This document shows positions 1 to 10,333 of a DNA stretch of 64,000 nucleotides, in pieces. Numbering within the stretch: the stretch's first letter is position 1; every line of letters starts with the position of its first letter. The DNA comes from Thiofaba sp039822285. GTDB taxonomy: Bacteria; Pseudomonadota; Gammaproteobacteria; Halothiobacillales; Halothiobacillaceae. The notes under the pieces are model-generated. The model made no database searches and was not told the origin of the DNA. It saw only the letters and a program-made list of their open reading frames with translations. The position numbers and the translations under genes were made by a program. The stretch lies in contig NZ_JBAJEY010000002.1 of assembly GCF_039822285.1 (NCBI RefSeq), positions 310,001-374,000 on the forward strand. The letters are read 5' to 3'.

Positions 1-44
1 TCGTGGGCGCCCTGCAGGCCGCCATCCAGGCAGTCGGCGGCTAA
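1..44 (+). CDS. atpE: ATP synthase F0 subunit c, C-terminal end (partial)
   Basis: Only the last 13 codons and the TAA stop are in the window (VGALQAAIQAVGG). They lie immediately upstream of atpF, where the proteolipid c subunit is encoded in proteobacterial atp operons. The identification rests on this gene order rather than on the short tail. The c subunit forms the proton-driven membrane ring of F0. The tail is less hydrophobic than the core helices and would form the extreme C-terminus. Confidence 0.75.
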   Translation, partial: VGALQAAIQAVGG

Positions 45-120
45 GACACGGGGAATCCTGGCGTGCGGGCCCTGGTGTCCGCGCGCAGTTTTCCTGTGTC
101 CCCTAAAGAGGTAGGCAACC

Positions 121-591
121 GTGAACATTACGGTCACCCTGATTGCCCAGATGATCGCCTTTGTGGCGATGATCTGGCTGGTGAACAAATTCCTGTGGGC
201 CCCGCTGTCCACCATGATGGAGGCACGTCGTCAGCGCATCGCCGACGGCCTGTCCGCCTCCGAGCGTGGCAAGCACGAGCTCAAGCTCGCTGAGGAGCGT
301 GCGGTGCAGATCATCAAGGAAGCCAAAGAGAAGGCGACCGAGATGCTGGCCCAGGCCAATGCCCGCAGCAACGAGATCATTGACGAAGCCCGCAACAACG
401 CCAAGGCCGAGGCCGACCGCATCCTCTCCGGTGCACAGGCCGAGATCGACCGCGAAGTCGAGCGCGCCAAGCAGGAGCTCGGCAAGCAGGTCGCCGTGCT
501 TGCGGTCGCTGGCGCTGAGCGCATCCTGAAGCGCGAAGTGGACGCCAAGGCACACGAAGCGTCGCTCGCCGACCTCGTGGCCCGCGTCTAA
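121..591 (+). CDS. atpF: ATP synthase F0 subunit b
   Basis: The 156-residue protein is the usual length for subunit b, the peripheral stalk that links the F1 head to the membrane stator. It has one N-terminal membrane helix (about residues 5-25) followed by a long, charged, Ala-rich amphipathic helix that dimerises as a right-handed coiled coil. The start is GTG at 121, preceded by an AAAGAGG Shine-Dalgarno at 104-110. The gene lies between atpE and atpH in the canonical operon. Confidence 0.96.
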   Translation: MNITVTLIAQMIAFVAMIWLVNKFLWAPLSTMMEARRQRIADGLSASERGKHELKLAEERAVQIIKEAKEKATEMLAQANARSNEIIDEARNNAKAEADRILSGAQAEIDREVERAKQELGKQVAVLAVAGAERILKREVDAKAHEASLADLVARV

Positions 592-600
592 GGGGGCACT

Positions 601-1137
601 ATGTCCGAGATCGCAAAAGCCGCCCGCGCCTATGCCCGCGCTGCCTTCGAGGTGGCCCAGGCCAAGGGTCAGCAGGCCAAGTGGTCCGAGATGCTGGCCT
701 TCCTGGCGGCGGTCGCCAACGATGCCGACATGGGGCGCCTGATCGCCTCGCCGGCCATCGGTCGCGACAAGCTGGTGGAACTCATGCTCAACGTCGCGCA
801 GGGTCGCCTGACGCCCGAGGCCGAAAACCTCGTGCGTCTGCTGGGCGAGAATGCGCGTCTTGCCCTTCTGCCGCTGATCGCGGTGGAGTTCGAGGAACTC
901 CGTCGCGCCGAAGAGGGCCGGATGGACGTGCGTGTGGTGTCCGCCAAGCCGCTCGGCAGCGATGAGCAGGCCAAGCTCGTCGAGGCCCTCGGCAAGCGTC
1001 TGGGCAAGGTCATCACCCTGGCCAATGAGGTTGACGAATCCCTGATCGGCGGCGCCATCGTGTACGCGGGGGATCTGGTCATCGACGGTTCAATGCGGGG
1101 TCGCCTGCAGGGCCTGGCAAACGCTGTGGTCCGCTAA
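601..1137 (+). CDS. atpH: ATP synthase F1 subunit delta
   Basis: The 178-residue OSCP/delta protein joins the top of the alpha3beta3 head to the subunit b stalk. The N-terminal half (MSEIAKAARAYARAAFEVAQ) is the six-helix bundle typical of the family. The C-terminal part contains the VDESLIGGAIVYAGDLVIDGS segment characteristic of delta. It starts 9 nt after atpF and is followed by atpA after 12 nt, so it is co-transcribed and probably translationally coupled. Confidence 0.97.
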   Translation: MSEIAKAARAYARAAFEVAQAKGQQAKWSEMLAFLAAVANDADMGRLIASPAIGRDKLVELMLNVAQGRLTPEAENLVRLLGENARLALLPLIAVEFEELRRAEEGRMDVRVVSAKPLGSDEQAKLVEALGKRLGKVITLANEVDESLIGGAIVYAGDLVIDGSMRGRLQGLANAVVR

Positions 1138-1149
1138 GGAGTTATTTTC

Positions 1150-2688
1150 ATGATTAATCCTTCTGAAATCAGTTCCCTGATCAAACAGCGGATTGAGAGT
1201 TTCGAAGTCGGTGCGGATGCCCGTACCGTTGGCACCATCGTCAGCGTCAGCGACGGTATCGTGCGCATCCACGGTCTGACCGACGTCATGCTCGGTGAGA
1301 TGATCGAGTTCCCGGGCAACACCTTCGGTGTGGCGATGAACCTCGAGAGCGACAGCGTCGGTGCGATCGTTCTGGGTCAGTATGGCCACCTGAAGGAAGG
1401 CGACCAGGTCAAGTGCACCGGCCGTATCCTGGAAGTGCCCATCGGCAAGGAGCTGCTCGGCCGCGTGGTCGACACCCTGGGCCGTCCGGTGGATGGCAAG
1501 GGTGAGATCGGCGCCAAGCTGACCGCTCCGATCGAGGTCATCGCCCCGGGCGTGATCGATCGCAAGTCCGTCGACCAGCCGCTCTTGACCGGTATCAAGG
1601 CGCTGGACGCCATGGTGCCCATCGGTCGTGGCCAGCGTGAGCTGATCATCGGTGACCGTCAGACCGGTAAGACCGCGGTCGCCATCGACACCATCATCAA
1701 CCAGAAAGGCAAGGGCGTTTACTGCGTCTATGTGGCGATCGGCCAGAAGGCCTCGACCATCGCCAACATCGTACGCAAGCTGGAAGAGCACGGCGCGATG
1801 GAGTACACCATCGTCGTGGCCGCCGGCGCCTCCGACCCGGCCTCCATGCAGTACCTGGCTGCCTACGCCGGTTGCACTATGGGTGAGTACTTCCGCGACC
1901 GCGGTATGGACGCGCTCATCGTGTACGATGACCTGACCAAGCAGGCCTGGGCCTACCGTCAGATCTCCCTGCTGCTGCGCCGTCCGCCGGGCCGTGAAGC
2001 CTATCCGGGTGACGTCTTCTACCTGCACAGCCGCCTGCTGGAGCGTGCCTCCCGCGTGAACGCCGACTACGTCGAGAAGTTCACCAACGGCGAGGTGAAG
2101 GGCAAGACCGGCTCGCTGACCGCGCTGCCGATCATCGAGACCCAGGGTGGTGACGTCTCCGCGTTCGTTCCGACCAACGTGATCTCCATCACTGACGGTC
2201 AGATCTTCCTCGAGACCGACCTGTTCAACGCCGGCCTGCGTCCTGCCATCAACCCGGGTATCTCCGTATCCCGCGTGGGTGGTGCGGCCCAGACCAAGAT
2301 CATCAAGAAGTTCTCCGGCGGTATCCGTACCGACCTCGCCCAGTACCGTGAGCTGGCGGCGTTCTCGCAGTTCGCCTCCGACCTGGACGAGGCCACCCGC
2401 CGTCAGCTCGAGCGCGGCAAGCGCGTCACCGAGCTGATGAAGCAGGCCCAGTACAAGCCGCTGTCCGTGGCGGAAATGGCTCTCTCGCTGTTCGCCGCCA
2501 ACGAGGGCTATCTTGACGACGTACCGGTCGAGAAAATCGGTTCCTTCGAGTCCGCGCTGCACGCCTACGCGCACAGCAACGCGAAGGACATGATGGATGC
2601 GATCGGCAATGACGGTAACCTCAACGACGACATCTCCGCTGGCCTGAAGAAGACCCTCGAGGCCTTCAAAGCCAACGGTGTCTGGTAA
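1150..2688 (+). CDS. atpA: ATP synthase F1 subunit alpha
   Basis: The 512-residue non-catalytic nucleotide-binding subunit of the F1 hexamer. The Walker A motif GDRQTGKT is at about residues 168-175, and the alpha signature PAINPGISVSRVGG is near residue 365. Length and N-terminus (MINPSEISSLIKQRIESF) match the family. An AAGGAG ribosome binding site lies at 1136-1141. Codon use is strongly biased, as expected for a highly expressed gene. Confidence 0.99.
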   Translation: MINPSEISSLIKQRIESFEVGADARTVGTIVSVSDGIVRIHGLTDVMLGEMIEFPGNTFGVAMNLESDSVGAIVLGQYGHLKEGDQVKCTGRILEVPIGKELLGRVVDTLGRPVDGKGEIGAKLTAPIEVIAPGVIDRKSVDQPLLTGIKALDAMVPIGRGQRELIIGDRQTGKTAVAIDTIINQKGKGVYCVYVAIGQKASTIANIVRKLEEHGAMEYTIVVAAGASDPASMQYLAAYAGCTMGEYFRDRGMDALIVYDDLTKQAWAYRQISLLLRRPPGREAYPGDVFYLHSRLLERASRVNADYVEKFTNGEVKGKTGSLTALPIIETQGGDVSAFVPTNVISITDGQIFLETDLFNAGLRPAINPGISVSRVGGAAQTKIIKKFSGGIRTDLAQYRELAAFSQFASDLDEATRRQLERGKRVTELMKQAQYKPLSVAEMALSLFAANEGYLDDVPVEKIGSFESALHAYAHSNAKDMMDAIGNDGNLNDDISAGLKKTLEAFKANGVW

Positions 2689-2702
2689 GAGAGGCGACTG
2701 TC

Positions 2703-3566
2703 ATGGCCGGCGCTAAAGAAATCCGTACGCAGATCAAGAGCGTTCAAAACACGCGTAAGATCACCAAGGCCATGGAAATGGTCGCGGCGAGCAAGATGCG
2801 CAAGGCCCAGGAAAACATGGAGGCGACCCGTCCTTACCTGAAGAAGGTCAAGGAGGTGATCGCCAACCTCAGCAACGCCCATCCGGAATACCGCCACCCG
2901 TTCATGGTGGAGCGTCCGGTCAAGCGTGTGGGGATGATCCTGGTAACCACCGACCGTGGTCTGTGCGGCGGCCTGAACGTGAACCTGTTCAGGCAGGCCC
3001 TCAAGACCATGAAAGGCTGGGCCGATCAGAACATCGAGATCGATGTCTGCGCCATCGGCAGCAAGGGCGTGGCCTTCGTCAAGCGCGGGGCCTTCAACCC
3101 GGTGGCCGAGATCACGGGCTTGGGCGATCGCCCGAAGTTCGTGAGGGTGCAGGGGGCGGTCAAGGTCATGCTCGACGCCTTCGAGGCGGGCAATCTGGAC
3201 GAGATCTGGATTGCACGCAACGACTTCGTCAACAGCATGACCCAGCGCCCCGTGATCGAGCGCATCCTGCCGCTCATGCCGGTGGACCTGCCCGAACTGC
3301 AGCATCGCTGGGACTACATCTACGAGCCCGAGTCGAAGGACGTCCTGGATCTGTTGCTCAAGCGTTACGTCGCTGCCAGCGTTCACCAGGCGACCATCGA
3401 GAACGTGGCCTGTGAAATGTCTGCACGCCGCATCGCCATGAAGAACGCGTCCGACAACGCGGGCGGGCTGATCCGCGACCTGAAGCTGAAGTACAACAAG
3501 GCACGTCAGGCCGCGATCACCCAAGAGATTGCGGAAATTGTCGGTGGCGCGGCTGCGGTCGGCTAA
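2703..3566 (+). CDS. atpG: ATP synthase F1 subunit gamma
   Basis: The 287-residue central rotor shaft. The N-terminal helix (AGAKEIRTQIKSVQNTRKITKAMEMVAASKMRKAQ) and C-terminal helix (ASDNAGGLIRDLKLKYNKARQAAITQEIAEIVGGAAAV) form the coiled coil that turns inside the alpha-beta head, and both are highly conserved. The Rossmann-like middle contains TDRGLCGGLNVNLF. The gene follows atpA after 14 nt. Confidence 0.98.
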   Translation: MAGAKEIRTQIKSVQNTRKITKAMEMVAASKMRKAQENMEATRPYLKKVKEVIANLSNAHPEYRHPFMVERPVKRVGMILVTTDRGLCGGLNVNLFRQALKTMKGWADQNIEIDVCAIGSKGVAFVKRGAFNPVAEITGLGDRPKFVRVQGAVKVMLDAFEAGNLDEIWIARNDFVNSMTQRPVIERILPLMPVDLPELQHRWDYIYEPESKDVLDLLLKRYVAASVHQATIENVACEMSARRIAMKNASDNAGGLIRDLKLKYNKARQAAITQEIAEIVGGAAAVG

Positions 3567-3605
3567 AGGCTTGAATTCTTACGTATTGATGATGAGGAAC
3601 CGAAC

Positions 3606-4991
<1,386 letters not shown>

Positions 4992-5003
4992 TCAGGAGGC
5001 TGT

Positions 5004-5450
5004 ATGGCCATGACCATCCATGTGGACATCGTGAGCGCCGACAAGCCCATCCACAGTGGCCAGGCGACCTTCGTGGTCGCCCCCACCACGGGCGGTGAAA
5101 TCGGCATCACGCCGCGCCACACGCAGCTCCTGGCGACCCTCAAGCCGGGCGAGGTCCGCGTGACCGACGAGAAGGGCAACATCAGCCACTACTACGTCTC
5201 CGGTGGTGTGATCGAGGTGCAACCCCTCAAGATCACCATCCTCGCGGACAGCGCCCTGCGTGAAGAGGATGCCCGTGCGGTGGAGCTCGCGGCCGAGGAG
5301 GCCCGCCTCAAGGCCCTTGAGAGCAAGGGGGCCATCGCCGAGGGCGCCGAGGTGGATTACTTCCGCCTGCAGAACGAGCTGATCGAGGGCGCCGAGCGCC
5401 TGCGCTGGATCCGCGAGATCCGCGGGGTGCGGAGCAACGTCTCGCAGTAA
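5004..5450 (+). CDS. atpC: ATP synthase F1 subunit epsilon
   Basis: The 148-residue rotor subunit that couples gamma to the c ring and inhibits ATP hydrolysis. It has an N-terminal beta sandwich (about 1-90) and a C-terminal two-helix hairpin. I chose the first of two ATGs (5004 rather than 5010) because MAMTIHVDIVSAD parallels the E. coli start MAMTYHLDVVSAE and AGGAGG is at 4994-4999. It is the last gene of the operon and is followed by a strong terminator. Confidence 0.97.
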   Translation: MAMTIHVDIVSADKPIHSGQATFVVAPTTGGEIGITPRHTQLLATLKPGEVRVTDEKGNISHYYVSGGVIEVQPLKITILADSALREEDARAVELAAEEARLKALESKGAIAEGAEVDYFRLQNELIEGAERLRWIREIRGVRSNVSQ

Positions 5451-5470
5451 TCCTGCCAAAGGAGCGCATG

Positions 5471-5497
5471 AAAAAAGGAGGCCTGGCCTCCTTTTTT
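5471..5497 (+). terminator. Intrinsic terminator of the atp operon
   Basis: A perfect palindrome (AAAAAAGGAGGCC then GGCCTCCTTTTTT) starts 21 nt after the atpC stop. The A-rich left arm and T-run right arm make it potentially bidirectional. It separates the atp operon from the convergent decarboxylase gene. Confidence 0.9.
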
Positions 5498-5543
5498 GTT
5501 GTCCGCGATCCGGCGGGCAGGGAGGCTCCAACAGCGGGGCTGC

Positions 5544-5605
5544 GTAGGCGCGGCGCTACCGCCGCGATGAAGGCGGATGATCGGCCCGGGGGCGGGCCTC
5601 CTACA
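5544..5605 (+). repeat. REP-like palindrome, copy 1
   Basis: One of about ten copies of a repeat that begins GTAGG(AG)CG, passes through a CGCCGCGA core and ends GGCCCGGGGGCGGGCCTCCTAC. The ends GTAGGAG and CTCCTAC are inverted repeats. It lies in the convergent gap between atpC and the decarboxylase gene, directly before copy 2 in the same orientation. Confidence 0.75.
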
Positions 5606-5665
5606 CCCCCCTTGGCACCGTCAGCCAATGGTCGAGGGGGCATGGCTTTCCCTCAGGTCGGCTGT

Positions 5666-5729
5666 GTAGGAGCGGCACCCTCGCCGCGACAGGGGGCGTG
5701 AGGTCGGTCGGCCCGGGGGCGGGCCTCCT
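5666..5729 (+). repeat. REP-like palindrome, copy 2
   Basis: A second tandem copy (GTAGGAGCGGC ... GGCGGGCCTCCT). Together copies 1 and 2 fill most of the 255-bp gap 5498-5752, in which I see no gene. Confidence 0.75.
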
Positions 5730-5752
5730 CGGGCACCGTCGGCCGACCGCCC

Positions 5753-8005
5753 TCAGTCCTTCACGCAGTCGATGTGGTAGACGATCCTGCCGTCCACCTC
5801 CTCGGCCACCAGGCCGTGGATGTCGGTCTCGAACCCCGGCAGCTGCCGGTTGAATTCGCGCGCGAACTTCAGGTAATCGACAATGGTCTTGTTGAAGCGC
5901 TCGCCCGGGATCAGCAGCGGGATGCCCGGCGGGTAGGGGGTGACCAGGCTCGCGGTGATGCGGCCCTCCAGCTCGTCGATGGGCACCCGCTCGATCTCGC
6001 GGTGGGCCATCTTGGCCCAGGCGTCGGCCGGGCGCATGGCGGGCACCATGTCGGAGAGGTACATCTCGGTGGTCAGGCGCGCTACATCGTACTGCTTGTA
6101 CATGTCGTGCAGCTTGCGGCAGAGGTCCTTGAGGCCCATGCGCTCGTACACCGGGTGCTTGGCGACGAACTCGGGCAGGATGCGCCACAGCGGCTGGTTC
6201 TTGTCGTAGTCGTCCTTGAACTGCTGCAGGGCGGTGACCAGGGTGTTCCAGCGGCCCTTGGTGATGCCGATGGTGAACATGATGAAGAAGCTGTAGAGGC
6301 CGGTCTTCTCTACCACCACGCCGTGCTCGGCCAGGTACTTGGTGACGATGCCGGCCGGGATGCCCCAGTCGGCGAAGTCGCCGTCCACGTCGAGCCCCGG
6401 GGTGATCACGGTGGCCTTGATCGGGTCGAGCATGTTGAAGCCCTCGGCCAGATCGCCGAAGCCGTGCCAGCGGTCGCCCTTCTTGATCATCCAGTCCTCG
6501 CGCCGGCCGAGGCCCTCCTCGGGCAGATGATCCGGGCCCCAGACCCTGAACCACCAGTCCGAGCCCCACTCCTCATCGACCTTGCGCATCGCGCGGCGGA
6601 AGTTGAGCGCCTCGACCAGGGACTCTTCCACCAGCGCGGTGCCGCCCGGCGGCTCCATCATCGCCGCCGCCACGTCGCAGGAGGCGATGATGGCGTACTG
6701 CGGCGAGGTGGAGGAGTGCATCAGGTAGGACTCGTTGAACACGTCGCGGTCGAAGCGCTGCTCCTCGCAGTCCTGCACCAGGATCTGCGAGGCCTGCGAG
6801 AGGCCGGCGAGCAGCTTGTGGGTGGACTGGGTGGAGTACACCAGCGACTTCTTGCAGCGCGGGCGGCCCTCGCCGATGGCGTGGTAGTCGCCGTAGAACT
6901 CGTGGAAGGCGGCGTGCGGCAGCCAGGCCTCGTCGAAGTGCAGGGTCTCGATCTCGCCGTCCAGCAGCTCCTTGATCGCCTCGACGTTGTACACCACGCC
7001 ATCGTAGGTGGATTGGGTGATGGTCAGGATGCGCGGCTTCTTGTTCGCCGCATGGCGGGCGAACGGGTGGGCCTCGATCTTCTTCTGGATGTTCTCGGGA
7101 CGGAACTCCTCCAGCGGGATCGGGCCGATGATGCCGAAATGGTTGCGCGTCGGGGTGAGGAAGACCGGGATGGCCCCGGTCATGATGATCGCGTGGAGGA
7201 TGGATTTGTGGCAGTTGCGGTCCACCACCACGATGTCGCCCGGGGAGACCACGCTGTGCCAGACCATCTTGTTGGAGGTGCTGGTACCGTTGGTGACGAA
7301 GTACAGGTGGTCGGCGTGGAAGATGCGCGCGGCGTTGCGCTCGGAGGCGGCCACGGGACCGGTGTGGTCGAGCAGCTGGCCGAGTTCCTCGACCGCGTTG
7401 CACACGTCGGCACGCAACAGGTTCTCGCCGAAGAATTGGTGGAACATCTGCCCCACCGGGCTTTTGAGGAAGGCCACGCCGCCGGAGTGGCCGGGGCAGT
7501 GCCAGGAGTAGGAGCCGTCCGCGGCATAGCCGGTCAGGGCGCGGAAGAAGGGCGGGGCCAGGGTGTCGAGGTAGGCGCGCGCCTCACGGATGATGTGGCG
7601 GGCGACGAACTCCGGGGTGTCCTCGAACATGTGGATGAAGCCGTGCAGCTCCTTGAGCACGTCGTTCGGGATGTGGCTGGAGGTGCGCGTCTCGCCGTAG
7701 AGGAAGATCGGAATGTCCGCGTTGCGGAAGCGGATCTCCTCGACGAAGCTGCGCAGCTGGCGCACCACATGCAGCTCCTCCTCCGGGTTGCCGGAGTTGA
7801 ACTCCTCGTCGTCGATCGAGAGGATGAAGGCCGAGGCGCGGCTCTGCTGCTGGGCGAAGGTGGAGAGGTCACCGTAGCTGGTGACGCCCATGACCTCGAC
7901 GCCTTCCTCCTCGATGGCCTTGGCCAAGGCGCGAATGCCGAAACCGCTCGCGTTCTCGGAGCGGAAGTCTTCGTCGATGATGACGATGGGGAAGCGGAAT
8001 CTCAT
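5753..8005 (-). CDS. Orn/Lys/Arg decarboxylase, major (class III) PLP family
   Basis: The 750-residue pyridoxal-phosphate decarboxylase has the layout of the bacterial biodegradative family: an N-terminal flavodoxin-like wing (1-130), the PLP aspartate-aminotransferase fold, and a C-terminal domain. The Schiff-base lysine is K397 in QSTHKLLAGLSQAS. The length equals that of AdiA-type arginine decarboxylases (about 755), so arginine is the likelier substrate, but lysine or ornithine cannot be excluded from motifs alone. I took the ATG at 8003-8005 because it has AAGGG upstream and the next 40 upstream codons are repeat sequence. A copy of the multi-hairpin element lies 38 bp upstream. Confidence 0.93.
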   Translation of the reverse strand: MRFRFPIVIIDEDFRSENASGFGIRALAKAIEEEGVEVMGVTSYGDLSTFAQQQSRASAFILSIDDEEFNSGNPEEELHVVRQLRSFVEEIRFRNADIPIFLYGETRTSSHIPNDVLKELHGFIHMFEDTPEFVARHIIREARAYLDTLAPPFFRALTGYAADGSYSWHCPGHSGGVAFLKSPVGQMFHQFFGENLLRADVCNAVEELGQLLDHTGPVAASERNAARIFHADHLYFVTNGTSTSNKMVWHSVVSPGDIVVVDRNCHKSILHAIIMTGAIPVFLTPTRNHFGIIGPIPLEEFRPENIQKKIEAHPFARHAANKKPRILTITQSTYDGVVYNVEAIKELLDGEIETLHFDEAWLPHAAFHEFYGDYHAIGEGRPRCKKSLVYSTQSTHKLLAGLSQASQILVQDCEEQRFDRDVFNESYLMHSSTSPQYAIIASCDVAAAMMEPPGGTALVEESLVEALNFRRAMRKVDEEWGSDWWFRVWGPDHLPEEGLGRREDWMIKKGDRWHGFGDLAEGFNMLDPIKATVITPGLDVDGDFADWGIPAGIVTKYLAEHGVVVEKTGLYSFFIMFTIGITKGRWNTLVTALQQFKDDYDKNQPLWRILPEFVAKHPVYERMGLKDLCRKLHDMYKQYDVARLTTEMYLSDMVPAMRPADAWAKMAHREIERVPIDELEGRITASLVTPYPPGIPLLIPGERFNKTIVDYLKFAREFNRQLPGFETDIHGLVAEEVDGRIVYHIDCVKD

Positions 8006-8042
8006 GGGCGACCCTTGCCGACGGCTGAAGCTGAAAATGAAA

Positions 8043-8207
8043 AACAGGATGCTGAAAAAGGGCATCGTGCCCTTTTTCAACTCGCCCCGTCGCGGCACAT
8101 GTCCGCGACGGGCTGCGAAGATCAATCACTTGGCGTGATGGATCTTCGTGCAAGCCATCCATGGCTTGCCTTAACAGGCCGTTGAAAAACACTTTCAACG
8201 GCCTGTT
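8043..8207 (+). repeat. Five-hairpin element, copy A
   Basis: A 165-bp element of five consecutive stem-loops: 8054-8079 (TGAAAAAGGGC/GCCCTTTTTCA), about 8089-8112 (GTCGCGG/CCGCGAC), 8116-8148 (CGAAGATCAATCAC/GTGAT-GATCTTCG), 8150-8169 (GCAAGCC/GGCTTGC) and 8172-8209 (a 15-bp stem). The ends AACAGGATGCTGAAA and the reverse complement of 8193-8207 (AACAGGCCGTTGAAA) agree at 12 of 15 positions. It lies between the decarboxylase start and the upstream minus-strand gene. The rest of this 336-bp gap (8210-8341) holds nothing I recognise. Confidence 0.8.
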
Positions 8208-8341
8208 AAGGCGTGCGCGGGCATGCGCACACCTCGATTCGGGCATTGTACAGGCAGGGCGGGTTCCCCGCCTGACCTCTCTCAACGCATTATCCTGCCA
8301 CAAGGATATGGCAGCTGCGTTGCGGTACCGGCGGGGCATGC

Positions 8342-9331
8342 CTAGCGCAGTGCCCGCCGGGTCAGCCAAAGCCCAGGCAGCATCGGCAGCCAGAGGGTGA
8401 AGCCGCGCAGGAGCAGGGTCGCGGTCAGCCCGGCCTCGATGGGCACGCCCAAGGCGGCGAGCATGGCCACGCAGCTCGCCTCGAAGGTGCCCAAGCCGAG
8501 CGGGACGGGGGCGAGCGTGGCCACTACCGAGGCCATGATGAAGGCCGGCAGCACCACCCCGAAGGATGTGGGCTGGCCGACGGCGTACAGCATGACCCAG
8601 AGGGTCAGGGCATCCAGCAGGAAGACGGCCCCGTGCAGGAGCAGGGCCGCAACCAGCAGGCCCCGGTCGCGCACCAGCTCGGCCGAGGTTTCCGAGAACG
8701 ATCCAAGCATGGCCTTGAGCCCGGGGATGCGCAGCACGAGCGGGGGCAGGGGGCGGGCTCCGAACGACTGCAGCCAGAGCGCGCCGGCGGGCATGGCCAC
8801 GGCCAGCAGCCCGAAGACCAGGGCGGTGGCGACGATCCAGCCCTGCATGGCGTGGTGCAGCCAGAGCAGCAGCACGCTCGCGATGGCGAAGAGCAGGTAG
8901 GCACTGTAGTAGGCGATGAGGCTGACCAGCAGGGCCGCCATGCACAGCTGGGCCGGGACGCCGCGCCGGGCGAGGGCCGCCACCAGGAAGGCGGTGCCGC
9001 TCATGCCGCCGATGGGCAGGGCCTGGTCCGAGAACTGCTTGGCGAGTCCCAGCGGCACCAGCGCCATCAGCGGGATCCGCGCTCCACCCCGCCGGAGCGC
9101 GCGTCGCCAGAGTTCGGCGACGCTGAAGTAGGTGGCGACCTGAATCAGCAGGGCGACGGCCAGCCAGGCCGGTTCGGCGCGCTGCATCTGCCCGAGGAAG
9201 CGCTCGATGTCGCCGAAATGGGTCACGGCCACGATCAAGGCCGAGAGCAGGAGCAAGCCCAGCCACAATCGCCGCAAGGTGAGCAGGGCGGGATGCGGTC
9301 CCGTGGACTTCAGGATCTCGCGAGGATTCAT
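8342..9331 (-). CDS. YbhN/UPF0104-type membrane protein (lysylphosphatidylglycerol synthase TM region family)
   Basis: A 329-residue protein with about eight hydrophobic helices and the family signature PIGGMSGTAFLVAALARRGVP near residue 100, plus a second PVPLGLGTFEASCVAMLAALGVP repeat near 270. The family includes the flippase half of MprF and stand-alone YbhN proteins of uncertain substrate. I chose the ATG at 9329-9331 (MNPREILKSTG); an ATG 60 nt upstream is possible. No dedicated partner gene is adjacent. Confidence 0.82.
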   Translation of the reverse strand: MNPREILKSTGPHPALLTLRRLWLGLLLLSALIVAVTHFGDIERFLGQMQRAEPAWLAVALLIQVATYFSVAELWRRALRRGGARIPLMALVPLGLAKQFSDQALPIGGMSGTAFLVAALARRGVPAQLCMAALLVSLIAYYSAYLLFAIASVLLLWLHHAMQGWIVATALVFGLLAVAMPAGALWLQSFGARPLPPLVLRIPGLKAMLGSFSETSAELVRDRGLLVAALLLHGAVFLLDALTLWVMLYAVGQPTSFGVVLPAFIMASVVATLAPVPLGLGTFEASCVAMLAALGVPIEAGLTATLLLRGFTLWLPMLPGLWLTRRALR

Positions 9332-9415
9332 GGGGCCAGCATGGTGGGGGCGTTCCAGGGTCGGATGGGCCGCTAGGCTCGGCCGCAACACCCCAAGTGT
9401 AACGGCCTGCGTCCC

Positions 9416-10333
9416 TCAGGTGGGGACGGAGTGGGTATGGAAGAAGCTCAGGAAGGTGCGCATCTCCGCCTGAGCCTCGCGCAGGGTGAGGGCTCGCAGG
9501 TGGAGTGCGGTACCCGGCAGGCGCTGCGCCAGGGCGGCGAGGTCGAGCGGGTGGATGGCGCCGAGCTTGGGGTAGCCGCCGAGGGTCTGGCGGTCGTTGA
9601 GCAGGATGATGGGCTGGCCGTCAGGCGGGACCTGCACCGCGCCGAGGGCCATGCCCTCCGAGATCAGCCCCTGCGGGGCGTCAAGCGGTGCCCCCTCAAG
9701 CCGCGCCCCCATCCGGTCCGAGCGCGGGGAGAGGTGCCAGGTCTGGTCAAACAGGCGGGCGCGGGTGGCGCTGGGGAAGGATGCGAACTGGCTGCCGGGG
9801 ATCAGGCGCAGGCTCAGCGGGGCGTGGTAGTCGGGCTGAAGGCGGGGCGGCACGCTGCGCCGTGGTCGGACCAGTCCGGCAAGGCAGGGCAGCCGGTCCC
9901 CTGCGGCGAGCGGACGCCCGTCCCCGTGCAGGCCGCCGAGCCCCTCGCGCGGGACGGTGGGGCCATGGACGGCGAAGCCGCCCGCCACCGCGAGGTAGGC
10001 ACGCAGGCCATGGCGTGCCCTGCCAAAGCGCAGGTGCTGCCCGCGCCGAAGCAGGAAGCTTTGCCAGGGGGCGAGCGGGGTCGAGTCGATCCGGGCCTCG
10101 AGGTCCGCCCCGGTGAGGGCGAGCCACACGTCGGCCTCGGCCTGAAGCTCCAGGCCGCCGTAGTGGATCTCGATCGTGCCCGCGCCCCAGGGGTTGTCCA
10201 GCAGGCGGTTGGCCCAGGCCCAGGCGTGCAGGTCCAGCGGTCCGCCCTGGGTCAAGCCGGTGTGCATCAACCCGCGTCGTCCACCATCCTGCGGCAGCGC
10301 GAGGATGCCGGGCTTGAGGACACGCAGGCTCAT
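9416..10333 (-). CDS. pxpC: 5-oxoprolinase subunit C (KipA/YbgK family)
   Basis: The 305-residue biotin-dependent-carboxylase-like domain protein acts with PxpA and PxpB in ATP-dependent cleavage of 5-oxoproline to glutamate. Family motifs visible are LPQDGGRRGLMHTGLTQGGPLD at the N-terminus and LIPGSQFASF and LSPRSDRMGARLEG in the middle. Its start overlaps the pxpB stop by ATGA (10330-10333), so the operon order on this strand is pxpA-pxpB-pxpC. Confidence 0.93.
   Translation of the reverse strand: MSLRVLKPGILALPQDGGRRGLMHTGLTQGGPLDLHAWAWANRLLDNPWGAGTIEIHYGGLELQAEADVWLALTGADLEARIDSTPLAPWQSFLLRRGQHLRFGRARHGLRAYLAVAGGFAVHGPTVPREGLGGLHGDGRPLAAGDRLPCLAGLVRPRRSVPPRLQPDYHAPLSLRLIPGSQFASFPSATRARLFDQTWHLSPRSDRMGARLEGAPLDAPQGLISEGMALGAVQVPPDGQPIILLNDRQTLGGYPKLGAIHPLDLAALAQRLPGTALHLRALTLREAQAEMRTFLSFFHTHSVPT

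Noticed and set aside
5774..8185. An 803-codon open frame on the plus strand, antisense to the decarboxylase gene.
   Set aside because: It is a mirror of the real gene caused by high GC content; its translation is rich in Val, Gly, Ala and His with no domain, while the minus strand encodes a complete decarboxylase.
8043..8207. Multi-hairpin copy A considered as a CRISPR array or tRNA cluster.
   Set aside because: The hairpins differ from each other, there are no equal-length spacers, and no cloverleaf or CCA end can be drawn.
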